A program made the position numbers and the translations under genes. From contig CAJOFP010000019.1 in assembly GCA_905233795.1 (NCBI GenBank), forward strand, positions 1 to 7,838: 7,838 nt of DNA, in the 5' to 3' direction. Positions 1 to 4,325 of the stretch are shown in pieces. The notes beneath the pieces are model-generated. The model had not been told where the DNA came from and ran no database searches. It worked only from the letters and a program-made list of their open reading frames with translations. Every line of letters begins with the position of its first letter. Position 1 is the first letter of the stretch. The DNA comes from an uncultured Oscillibacter sp. GTDB lineage: Bacteria > Bacillota > Clostridia > Oscillospirales > Oscillospiraceae.

Positions 1-99
1 AGATGGGGACGGAGACGGCGAAGGAGTCGGCGTTGGTTCTGGCACTTCCATCAGATAATAAATATTATAAGTGTTCCCGCCCTCATTTATCGTTATATT
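1..99. repeat. Terminal direct repeat, left copy (circular overlap)
   Basis: Bases 1-99 are identical, base for base, to 7740-7838. The repeat lies inside the adsorption-protein gene, over its proline-rich linker, and the reading frame passes through it without a break when position 1 is joined to 7739. A terminal repeat of exactly this kind is what a closed circular contig leaves after assembly, so it is most simply an artefact of linearising a 7,739-nt circle rather than a biological terminal repeat. Confidence 0.96.
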
Positions 100-1248
100 C
101 TGGTCGCCATATTCCACGGTTACAGTGCCGCCCTCTTCCGTGGTCAGATTGTAAGAGCGATCCGAATAATCGTAAGTCCAATCCGTCACGTTATATACCG
201 TATCAGTAATGGGATTATATACAGTGTTATTACTTTCATCCACAATATTAGTATTTTCCACCGCTTGTAAATTGCCATTACCATCAATCACACCATATAC
301 ACCCTCAAACGAGACCGGGCGCGTGGTCTTATTATAATTATTTTCAAACTGTTCAGACGACAAATTGACTGGTTCCACATCAAACCAGACAGAGTAAATA
401 ACATAAAAAGACCCATTAACCCCTCCAGTAGAAAAATCGGCAGAAGTATTTAAATGATCACCAGCATTACAATACAAATTTGCGGCTGTGGCATATGAAG
501 TCACACCAGACGCATTATTACTGTAATCACAGGAATAATGCACAGTATAATATCCGGAAATAGGCGCCAGATTAGAAACTGAAGAATAAGAATAACCACT
601 AAGATCAGGAGATCCACAACTCTTACACCAACCAATCCGAATTCTATGGCTATCGCCGCCTTGTATTGAAAAAGTACAAGTCACAGGATTAACACCATTA
701 AATTTTACATTATAAATTCTGGGATTGCCATAATAAGAACCCGGATAATAGCAATACCCGCTCAAATCAGGATACCAAATGAAACTCCCGTCACTCTTCA
801 GCGTCTGGAACGGCAACTCTTCCGCCACATATTCTTCATACGCTTCCTCGGCCACTTCACCCGCCGACTTCCCGCAATACTCGCAAATATAATAATTTCC
901 AAGTTTACCGTCCACTTCAGTAAGCATTTCGACAAATTTGTGACGCCCGTTCGCCTCCGTCGAATGACGGCAAACATTGTCCTTGCCCATAAGCATATCT
1001 ATTAAATTCCAAGAATAATAATTTTTTGCGTGGTGTATCTGGCTATCAATATTCCGCCCGATAGCGCTCCACAAGTCGCCAAGTTCAAAACTTATACCGT
1101 CAATATCAATCAGACTGCCGCCGCCACTGCCGCCGCCGCCGACTTCACCGGGCAACTCATAGGCAAAAACAACGGGCGCGGAATAAGAGAGACACAGAAT
1201 TATTACGGCTAAAAAAGCGGAAAATCGCTTAAAAAACCGCTGTTTCAT
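1..1248 (-). CDS. pIII-like phage adsorption protein, N-terminal part (residues 1-416 of 577)
   Basis: Starts at ATG 1248 behind a G-rich ribosome binding site (GGGGGGA, about 1254-1260) and runs leftward off the window start. Joined across the circle (1 to 7739) it continues to a TGA at 7256-7254, giving 577 aa. Residues 1-29 are a signal peptide (KQRFFKR, hydrophobic core, ending VVFA). A natural glycine linker GGGGSGGGS follows at about 37-45. The body to about residue 399 is rich in Tyr, Asn, Ser and Gly and has CxxC pairs at about 122/125 and 208/211. Secretion signal, glycine linker, modular exterior and C-terminal anchor are the plan of filamentous-phage pIII, the virion-tip protein that binds the host and ends assembly. 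Its position after the coat genes and before the assembly ATPase agrees. The receptor cannot be inferred. The family call rests on architecture and synteny, not sequence identity. Confidence 0.82.
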   Translation of the reverse strand, partial: MKQRFFKRFSAFLAVIILCLSYSAPVVFAYELPGEVGGGGSGGGSLIDIDGISFELGDLWSAIGRNIDSQIHHAKNYYSWNLIDMLMGKDNVCRHSTEANGRHKFVEMLTEVDGKLGNYYICEYCGKSAGEVAEEAYEEYVAEELPFQTLKSDGSFIWYPDLSGYCYYPGSYYGNPRIYNVKFNGVNPVTCTFSIQGGDSHRIRIGWCKSCGSPDLSGYSYSSVSNLAPISGYYTVHYSCDYSNNASGVTSYATAANLYCNAGDHLNTSADFSTGGVNGSFYVIYSVWFDVEPVNLSSEQFENNYNKTTRPVSFEGVYGVIDGNGNLQAVENTNIVDESNNTVYNPITDTVYNVTDWTYDYSDRSYNLTTEEGGTVTVEYGDQNITINEGGNTYNIYYLMEVPEPTPTPSPSPSPS

Positions 1249-1249
1249 C

Positions 1250-1278
1250 TTGTATCCCCCCTATAAATATAATATAAT
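1250..1278 (+). promoter_or_regulatory. Candidate promoter for the 118-aa membrane protein gene
   Basis: TTGTAT (1250-1255), a 17-nt spacer and TATAAT (1273-1278) form a plausible sigma-A promoter pointing right. The -10 box is perfect; the -35 box matches only its first three bases. The start point would fall near 1285, just before the ribosome binding site AGAGGTGA (1286-1293), giving a very short leader. The same 50 bp must also hold whatever promoter drives the leftward adsorption gene; I see no good match for that. Confidence 0.5.
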
Positions 1279-1299
1279 CATCCGCAGAGGTGATTACAT

Positions 1300-1656
1300 A
1301 TGAAAAAAGCAATAAAAAGATTTTTCATGATTACGGGAATCATAACTACTGTACTTATCGTAAGCGCGGAAATTACAATTATGATTTCCCCTGAATCAGA
1401 AAGCGTTTTAGAGCCTTTCCAAGTAATGGCGGAAACGGCGATCCCCATCGGAAACGGTCTGATAGCCGGAACCGGCGCGATTATTATAGGCGCCGGGGCT
1501 ATTATCCTCGGCATTGGCGCAATGATTATTTCAATCGTTTTCCCATTCGGGATTATTTTCGCAATTTATTACGCCGTTAAACAATTAATGAAATACGAAC
1601 ATGATTTAAACCACAAAGACGAACCGAAACGACATAAAAATCTATGGGAAGATTAA
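1300..1656 (+). CDS. Small membrane protein with tandem glycine heptads, unknown function
   Basis: 118 aa, ATG at 1300, with ribosome binding site AGAGGTGA six bases upstream. Residues 8-30 are a hydrophobic span behind a basic start (MKKAIKRFF). A second long hydrophobic stretch covers about 48-93 and holds three back-to-back heptads, GTGAIII, GAGAIIL and GIGAMII (57-77), a glycine-zipper pattern that suggests tight helix packing or oligomer formation. The tail (about 97-118) is hydrophilic and charged. The gene runs against the structural genes on both sides, with its own promoter and terminator, so it is a self-contained unit set into the structural cluster. I do not recognise the family. 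Its isolation would fit an accessory gene, for example one acting on the host envelope or on superinfection, but that is a guess. The minus-strand open frame across it lacks a ribosome binding site and is a shadow. Confidence 0.8.
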   Translation: MKKAIKRFFMITGIITTVLIVSAEITIMISPESESVLEPFQVMAETAIPIGNGLIAGTGAIIIGAGAIILGIGAMIISIVFPFGIIFAIYYAVKQLMKYEHDLNHKDEPKRHKNLWED

Positions 1657-1660
1657 GATT

Positions 1661-1700
1661 AAACCGGCACGGGGAAGCACAGCCCGCGCCGGTTTATTTT
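1661..1700 (+). terminator. GC-rich terminator hairpin after the membrane protein gene, possibly bidirectional
   Basis: Arms 1661-1673 and 1683-1695 (AAACCGGCACGGG with CCCGCGCCGGTTT) pair over 13 positions with one A-C mismatch, around a 9-nt loop, and are followed by TATTTT on the plus strand. Read leftward, the mismatch becomes a G-U pair and the hairpin stands directly after the stop of the 52-aa coat-like gene, followed by TTTAATCTTAATCTT. It can therefore end both converging transcripts. In coliphage Ff genomes a strong terminator sits at this same place, between the major coat gene and gene III. Confidence 0.75.
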
Positions 1701-1857
1701 AAATACGGCGCATTTTGCGAACGAAGAAAATAGAAAAGCGAATCAACGCAAGCAACGCGCCCGACACCAAAAAGAAATTAAGAGGCGCACACACAAAACA
1801 GGCGCTCAAAGTATGAAAAAACAAATTAATAACCGAAAAAAGCCATGAATCAAACAT
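1699..1857 (-). CDS. 52-aa coat-like membrane protein (minor coat or second coat candidate)
   Basis: A short frame from ATG 1857 to TAA at 1701-1699: begins MFDSWLFSVINLFF, ends FFVRKMRRI. A membrane span at about 26-46 is followed by a basic tail (RKMRRI), the same plan as the end of the upstream major coat (RMKRAARR); there is no signal peptide. It begins 12 nt after the coat stop and lies in the same reading frame (stop, then four codons, then ATG). I see no good ribosome binding site before the ATG, so translation would rely on coupling to the coat gene or on occasional stop readthrough. Size and place suit a minor coat protein of the pVII/pIX sort. It could also be a shortened duplicate of the coat gene. 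The stop overlaps the T run of the terminator hairpin. Confidence 0.65.
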   Translation of the reverse strand: MFDSWLFSVINLFFHTLSACFVCAPLNFFLVSGALLALIRFSIFFVRKMRRI

Positions 1858-1869
1858 AAAACCGACACA

Positions 1870-2163
1870 TTAACGACGCGCCGCCCGCTTCATGCGAATG
1901 AAAAGACCAGTACAGGCCGAGAGAATGCCTAACGCCAAATAGAAAATAAACAGCGGCTGAGCGGCAAAAATACCGAAAAACTCCACAAAGGCCGCGCCGA
2001 CATCGACCATCGTATCAAGAATCATATCAGTAGTCAGCGTGGCCTTAGCCGAGCTGGAACCACTTTCACCAGTGGCCAACGCCGGAACCGTTGTGCCGAC
2101 CGTGACCAGCGCGGTTAATACCGCGACCCGCGCTTTAAGCGGTAATTTCGCTAAAAACTTCAT
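1870..2163 (-). CDS. Major coat protein precursor (pVIII-like)
   Basis: 97 aa, with the strongest leftward ribosome binding site of the window, AGGAGGTG six bases before the ATG, as a highly made coat needs. Residues 1-31 are a classic signal peptide: basic start (KFLAKLPLKAR), hydrophobic core, and a signal peptidase site ALA before TGESG. The mature chain would be about 66 aa: a polar N-terminal stretch, an amphipathic segment (DMILDTMVDVGAAFVEFFGIF), a membrane span (about 69-88) and a basic tail (IRMKRAARR) that would face the packaged DNA. This is the architecture of filamentous phage major coat proteins. The upstream ssDNA-binding gene ends inside this gene's ribosome binding site, and a terminator lies downstream after the 52-aa gene, as around Ff gene VIII. 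Confidence 0.88.
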   Translation of the reverse strand: MKFLAKLPLKARVAVLTALVTVGTTVPALATGESGSSSAKATLTTDMILDTMVDVGAAFVEFFGIFAAQPLFIFYLALGILSACTGLFIRMKRAARR

Positions 2164-2166
2164 AAT

Positions 2167-2637
2167 CTACACCTCCTCTAAATCATTTATATCACTATCC
2201 GCTCCGGCTCTACCACGCGCCGAGGCGGATTGCAATACACTCATAACATCGGCGACATCATCAGACACGCCATCGGCGACTTCGCCGGAATCCAGCCACG
2301 CAATAATTTGCGGATCATACCAATTTAACTTGCCCGTATTCTGCGACACAGCCGGACGCGCCCGGATTAACACGCGTTCGCCGAGTTCATGGGCGTCAAA
2401 AATCGGTTCATATTCCTCGGCGTCAAAATAAAATCGCAAGCCGGATGAAAAGCCGGTCTTAATCTCAACGCACAGCCGCGGCCCGTCATCACCATATCCG
2501 CGGCGACTCGCGCCGCGCTGGGCGCCGCGTCCATATCGGCCACCACGCCGATCCCCATAATCATCATCATAAACCCGTGTATCATACAGCCGTCCTAAAA
2601 TATAAACCCCTAAATCATCACTTTCCCGTCTCGCCAT
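2167..2637 (-). CDS. Probable phage ssDNA-binding protein (gV-like role)
   Basis: 156 aa if begun at ATG 2637, which has GTGGAAG upstream. A longer in-frame start at 2724 would run through the promoter, so I reject it. Residues 10-22 (GVYILGRLYDTRV) and 54-116 (LCVEIKTG, LRFYFDAEEYEPIF, LGERVLIRARPAV, YDPQIIAWLD) give the alternating beta-strand pattern of an OB fold. Between them, residues 23-52 form a charged loop rich in Arg, Gly, Tyr and Asp with RRGGRYGRG, RG-type sequence usual in nucleic-acid contacts. The tail is acidic (DSDINDLEEV), as in bacterial SSB. First in the leftward operon and just before the coat gene, it sits where Ff gene V sits; gV coats the viral strand before packaging. 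The call is by fold pattern and synteny and is not certain. Confidence 0.62.
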   Translation of the reverse strand: MARRESDDLGVYILGRLYDTRVYDDDYGDRRGGRYGRGAQRGASRRGYGDDGPRLCVEIKTGFSSGLRFYFDAEEYEPIFDAHELGERVLIRARPAVSQNTGKLNWYDPQIIAWLDSGEVADGVSDDVADVMSVLQSASARGRAGADSDINDLEEV

Positions 2638-2681
2638 TCCATCACTTCCACTCAATAAATAAAATAAAAAATAACAAAAAC

Positions 2682-2697
2682 GTAAATCATAATTTAC
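2682..2697. promoter_or_regulatory. Operator copy 1 (GTAAATCATAATTTAC)
   Basis: Near-palindromic 16-mer that differs by one base from the palindrome at 2716-2731. It lies just downstream of the leftward start point, where a bound repressor would block promoter escape. Centre-to-centre distance to copy 2 is 34 bp, about three helical turns, so proteins bound at both would sit on nearly the same face of the DNA. Confidence 0.75.
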
Positions 2698-2709
2698 TAA
2701 CACAAATTC

Positions 2710-2738
2710 ATTATAGTAAATCATGATTTACTTGTCAA
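2710..2738 (-). promoter_or_regulatory. Perfect-consensus leftward promoter for the structural operon
   Basis: On the minus strand TTGACA (2738-2733), exactly 17 nt, then TATAAT (2715-2710): both boxes match the sigma-70/sigma-A consensus at all positions and the spacing is ideal. The start point falls near 2703, about 66 nt before the ssDNA-binding gene. So strong a promoter on a phage late operon needs a repressor, and an operator palindrome fills its spacer (2716-2731). Confidence 0.9.
2715..2732. promoter_or_regulatory. Operator copy 2, perfect 18-bp palindrome in the promoter spacer
   Basis: AGTAAATCATGATTTACT is its own reverse complement over all 18 bases. Its core 16 bp (2716-2731) sit inside the 17-bp spacer between the -35 and -10 boxes of the leftward promoter. 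This is the clearest operator of the set and the likely main site for the 77-aa repressor encoded next door. Confidence 0.85.
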
Positions 2739-2759
2739 GCATAATTCACCGACTATGTG
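2732..2759 (+). promoter_or_regulatory. Candidate rightward promoter for the repressor gene
   Basis: TTGTCA (2732-2737) matches the -35 consensus at five of six bases. A 16-nt spacer leads to TATGTG (2754-2759), a weak -10 box with three matches. The start would lie near 2766, shortly before the ribosome binding site AGGAGGTG (2773-2780). Weak promoter strength would suit a repressor gene, and operator copy 3 sits in its spacer. Confidence 0.4.
2734..2749. promoter_or_regulatory. Operator copy 3, degenerate, between the divergent promoters
   Basis: GTCAAGCATAATTCAC matches copy 1 at 13 of 16 positions. It begins 18 bp from copy 2, overlaps the leftward -35 box, and covers most of the spacer of a possible rightward promoter. 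A weaker third site placed like this would let the repressor shut off its own gene only at high concentration, as in lambdoid switches. The match is weaker, so it is less certain than copies 1 and 2. Confidence 0.55.
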
Positions 2760-2786
2760 GCAAAATATTTTTAGGAGGTGGATACC

Positions 2787-3020
2787 ATGCTGACAACAGG
2801 TGAACGCCTTGACGCACTAATTACAGATAATGACAAAACAAAACCAGAAGTAGCCGACGCCTTGCAAATTAGCCGTATGCAATTATATAAATGGAGAAAT
2901 GATAAAGCGGAAATGACCATTGATAAATTACGCGCAATCTGTGAATATTTTCAAGTATCAGCAGATTATCTTCTGGGACTTCCGCCGGATTTAAATTGGC
3001 CCCGAATAGAAAAAAATTAA
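2787..3020 (+). CDS. Cro/CI-type helix-turn-helix repressor
   Basis: 77 aa from ATG 2787, six bases after AGGAGGTG (2773-2780). An in-frame GTG at 2778 lies inside that ribosome binding site and is rejected. The protein is a single lambda-repressor-like domain of the Xre/HTH_3 kind: ERLDALITDND, then the helix-turn-helix KPEVADALQISRMQLYKWRN (about 19-38), then IDKLRAICEYFQVSADYLLG, the usual closing helices of this family. It has no oligomerisation or RecA-cleavage domain, so induction would need an antirepressor, turnover or a host signal not visible here. It faces the leftward promoter across three operator-like sites, and an intrinsic terminator follows. I infer it is the immunity repressor of the phage, holding the structural operon silent and probably limiting its own synthesis. 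Domain assignment is firm; the role is by context. Confidence 0.85.
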   Translation: MLTTGERLDALITDNDKTKPEVADALQISRMQLYKWRNDKAEMTIDKLRAICEYFQVSADYLLGLPPDLNWPRIEKN

Positions 3021-3024
3021 AAAT

Positions 3025-3068
3025 AAAAAATATTGCCATCTTAATAAAAAAGATGACAATATTTTTTT
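3025..3068 (+). terminator. Intrinsic terminator after the repressor gene
   Basis: Arms 3025-3042 and 3050-3067 pair over 18 positions with one C-A mismatch around a 7-nt loop, ending in a run of T (3062-3068). The stem is AT-rich at its base and has an A run before it, so it could also work leftward. It separates the repressor transcript from the RNA gene that starts about 40 nt downstream. Confidence 0.85.
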
Positions 3069-3076
3069 ATTACCAC

Positions 3077-3105
3077 TTGCAAAAAAATAAAAAATAAAAT
3101 ATAAT
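3077..3105 (+). promoter_or_regulatory. Promoter of the structured RNA
   Basis: TTGCAA (3077-3082), a 17-nt A-rich spacer, and a perfect TATAAT (3100-3105). The predicted start point, 3111-3112, is the GGG that opens the first hairpin of the RNA, so promoter and RNA fit each other to the base. Confidence 0.75.
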
Positions 3106-3110
3106 TATCA

Positions 3111-3234
3111 GGGTTGTACCAGCAACCCTACACACGCAAATGAGAGGGCGTGATCATATGGGGATATTGGGTCTGGTAGCCCTATATCCCGACAGTGTCG
3201 CCGCCTTGTCTCTCATCAGGGCAGGCGACTTTTT
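3111..3234 (+). ncRNA. Compact structured RNA with two interlocked loop-loop pairings, unknown class
   Basis: Four hairpins follow in line. A: stem 3111-3116/3123-3128, loop UACCAG. B: stem 3133-3137/3148-3152, loop AAAUGAGAGG. C: stem 3161-3171/3180-3190 with one U-U mismatch, loop UCUGGUAG. D: stem 3197-3208/3217-3229 with a bulged A, loop UCUCUCAU, then five T. Loop A is fully complementary to CUGGUA in loop C (6 bp). Loop D pairs along its whole length with AUGAGAGG in loop B (7 Watson-Crick pairs plus one G-U). The G-U pairs in stem D and in the B-D contact exist only in the plus-strand RNA, which supports this orientation. No protein frame fits. It may be a free ~125-nt regulatory RNA, or a leader whose terminator D controls the initiator gene 66 nt downstream. 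I do not recognise it as a known riboswitch. Confidence 0.75.
3197..3234 (+). terminator. Terminator hairpin D at the end of the structured RNA
   Basis: A 12-bp stem (3197-3208 with 3217-3229, bulged A at 3223) with an 8-nt loop, followed by TTTTT at 3230-3234. Because its loop is complementary to loop B of the same RNA, the hairpin is both the 3' end signal and a structural partner. Changing the loop contact could change how well it stops polymerase before the initiator gene. Confidence 0.75.
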
Positions 3235-3245
3235 ATAATTATTAA

Positions 3246-3261
3246 GTAAATAAAAAAATAC
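3246..3261. promoter_or_regulatory. Weak operator-like site upstream of the initiator gene
   Basis: GTAAATAAAAAAATAC keeps both ends (GTAAAT and ATAC) of the repressor operator and matches it at 12 of 16 positions. The surrounding sequence is very A-rich, so chance matches are expected. If real, the repressor would also touch initiator expression. It overlaps a possible weak -10 box (TACTAT, 3259-3264). Confidence 0.2.
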
Positions 3262-3299
3262 TATCCGGAACGGCTAAATTTTTATAAGGGGTATTGATT

Positions 3300-4268
3300 A
3301 TGGATACTTATTTCTATGGACAAGATGTCGAACAGCTCGTATATTATCAGTTGCCGAAAATCTTATACCGCCATCCGCGCTATATCGAGATGAGCAACGA
3401 TTCAAAAGTCCTGTATGCGTTCATGCTGGATCGGATGAAATTATCCGTCGAGAATCACGAAAAATGGACGGACGCGAACGGGCGCATTTATATTTATTAC
3501 ACCACAAAAGAAATTGAAGAAGAACTGCACATCCAGCACCAGAAAATAGCGCAGATGATGAAAGAACTGGAAGCCGCGAATCTGATAGAGCGTCGACGGC
3601 AGGGACAAGGGAAGCCGACGCGGATATATGTGCAGAAGATTCCGCCGAATTTTCAGAAAGCTGAAAATCAGCGCTCTAAAATCCAGAGCGCTGAAAATCA
3701 GCATTCAAGAGCGCTGAAAATCAGCGCCCAAGACAGTCAAAAATCAGCGCCTAATAATATCTATAGTAATGATACTGATTTATCTATATCTATCTATCAA
3801 TCGGCGGAGCCGCAACCGGCTGAAAAAGCGGCGGCGGAGCCGCCGATGGATGGATGGAAAAAAAGATTAAAAGAACAGTTGCCGAGAACCAACGAGGCGA
3901 CACTGGAAGCGATGGCGGCGGCTTGCGCCGGAGCGGTAACAAGAGCCGGAGGAAAGATTATACCCACCGCCGACATCCAACGCGCCTACATGTGCCTGAC
4001 GGATAACGATATACAGGAGACGATCAGCGCGATTCCGTGGAACATCGACGCGCGGCGAAAGAAAAAATATCTGCTGGCGGCGCTGTATAATACCGGCGCC
4101 GGTAAAGCCATGGTCGGCGGGGAAAATAACGGGGAAAAATCTGAATATTCGTTCGATAACATGGTACGCCGTTTTCACGATAATCTGAATAAATCCGCCG
4201 CCTCTGATTCATCGATGGATAAATATATCAGAGATTTTATGATGATAGAAGCCAGAGAGCAAGATTAA
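3300..4268 (+). CDS. repA: RepA_N-family plasmid replication initiator
   Basis: 322 aa from ATG 3300, eight bases after AAGGGG (3286-3291); a TTG at 3294 is closer to that site and less likely. Residues 13-114 are the RepA_N winged-helix domain: YYQLPKILYRHPRY, then MSNDSKVLYAFMLDRMKLS, NGRIYIYYTTKEIEEEL, LEAANLIERRRQGQGKPTRIYV. This domain binds origin iterons in theta-replicating plasmids of low-GC Gram-positive bacteria. Residues about 115-185 are a low-complexity linker encoded by the iterons and AT-rich DNA. The C-terminal domain (about 186-322) is alpha-helical and, in this family, is lineage-specific. The structured RNA and its terminator lie upstream and may set expression. The C-terminal half carries Gly- and Ala-rich stretches with higher GC. 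RepA_N proteins are plasmid hallmarks, not usual filamentous-phage genes, and this one shares the circle with a rolling-circle Rep. Confidence 0.88.
   Translation: MDTYFYGQDVEQLVYYQLPKILYRHPRYIEMSNDSKVLYAFMLDRMKLSVENHEKWTDANGRIYIYYTTKEIEEELHIQHQKIAQMMKELEAANLIERRRQGQGKPTRIYVQKIPPNFQKAENQRSKIQSAENQHSRALKISAQDSQKSAPNNIYSNDTDLSISIYQSAEPQPAEKAAAEPPMDGWKKRLKEQLPRTNEATLEAMAAACAGAVTRAGGKIIPTADIQRAYMCLTDNDIQETISAIPWNIDARRKKKYLLAALYNTGAGKAMVGGENNGEKSEYSFDNMVRRFHDNLNKSAASDSSMDKYIRDFMMIEAREQD
3660..3748 (+). repeat. Origin iterons inside the initiator gene
   Basis: Three exact copies of GCTGAAAATCAGC at 3660-3672, 3690-3702 and 3713-3725, and a degenerate copy (10 of 13) at 3736-3748. Starts are 30, 23 and 23 bp apart. 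Each exact copy has inverted ends (GCTGA, TCAGC). Because 23 is not a multiple of three, copies are read in different frames: the first two give AENQ, the third LKISA. The repetition is therefore selected as DNA, not as protein. RepA_N plasmids typically carry their iterons in the middle of the initiator gene, as here, so these are the probable binding sites of the encoded protein. Confidence 0.88.
3751..3801. other. AT-rich unwinding region next to the iterons (theta origin)
   Basis: Directly after the last iteron lies a 51-bp stretch of low GC with repeated TATC units (about 3780-3797), while flanking coding sequence is GC-rich. Iterons followed by a short AT-rich tract are the usual layout of an iteron origin, the tract being where strands first open. 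I see no convincing DnaA box in it. Confidence 0.65.
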
Positions 4269-4290
4269 ATTATGAAAAAGAAAACGAAAT

Positions 4291-4318
4291 AAAAAAAGCC
4301 GCCGAATAATCCGGCGAC
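4291..4318 (-). terminator. Terminator of the rolling-circle Rep gene
   Basis: Between the two converging replication genes. Arms 4298-4304 and 4312-4318 pair with a 7-nt loop. Read leftward, all seven positions pair (one G-U) and seven T follow (4297-4291). Read rightward, the wobble becomes C-A and no T run follows, so it mainly ends the Rep transcript. No separate terminator is visible for the rightward initiator gene. Confidence 0.8.
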
Positions 4319-4325
4319 AAAAAAG

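Noticed and set aside
3..209. Open plus-strand frame of 68 codons
   Set aside because: Antisense to the adsorption gene, with no ribosome binding site; the same stretch has a clean minus-strand frame through the circle junction.
1030..1212. Open plus-strand frame of 60 codons with an Ala run
   Set aside because: Antisense to the signal peptide and glycine linker of the adsorption protein; the Ala run is just the complement of the Gly codons.
1249..1299. dif-like XerCD attachment site in the AT-rich gap
   Set aside because: The TATAAT-rich stretch lacks the paired 11-bp arms of a dif site; it is better explained as a promoter.
1278..1514. Minus-strand frame across the 118-aa gene
   Set aside because: The plus strand has a good ribosome binding site, promoter, terminator and a sensible membrane protein; this frame has none of these.
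2039..2431. Plus-strand frame of 130 codons
   Set aside because: Antisense to the coat and ssDNA-binding genes, with no ribosome binding site and a product without recognisable features.
2638..2724. 29-residue N-terminal extension of the ssDNA-binding protein
   Set aside because: Would start inside the -10/spacer region, before the predicted transcript start, and read through operator DNA; ATG 2637 has its own ribosome binding site.
2778..2786. GTG start three codons upstream for the repressor
   Set aside because: The GTG is part of the AGGAGGTG ribosome binding site serving ATG 2787.
3111..3234. Known riboswitch (purine-type loop-loop, or c-di-GMP)
   Set aside because: The purine class has its two kissing hairpins inside one closing stem with conserved junction bases; here four hairpins stand in line with crossed contacts. 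The c-di-GMP conserved bases are absent.
3441..4212. Minus-strand frames of 62-103 codons across the initiator gene
   Set aside because: Shadows of the RepA_N coding sequence with no ribosome binding sites.
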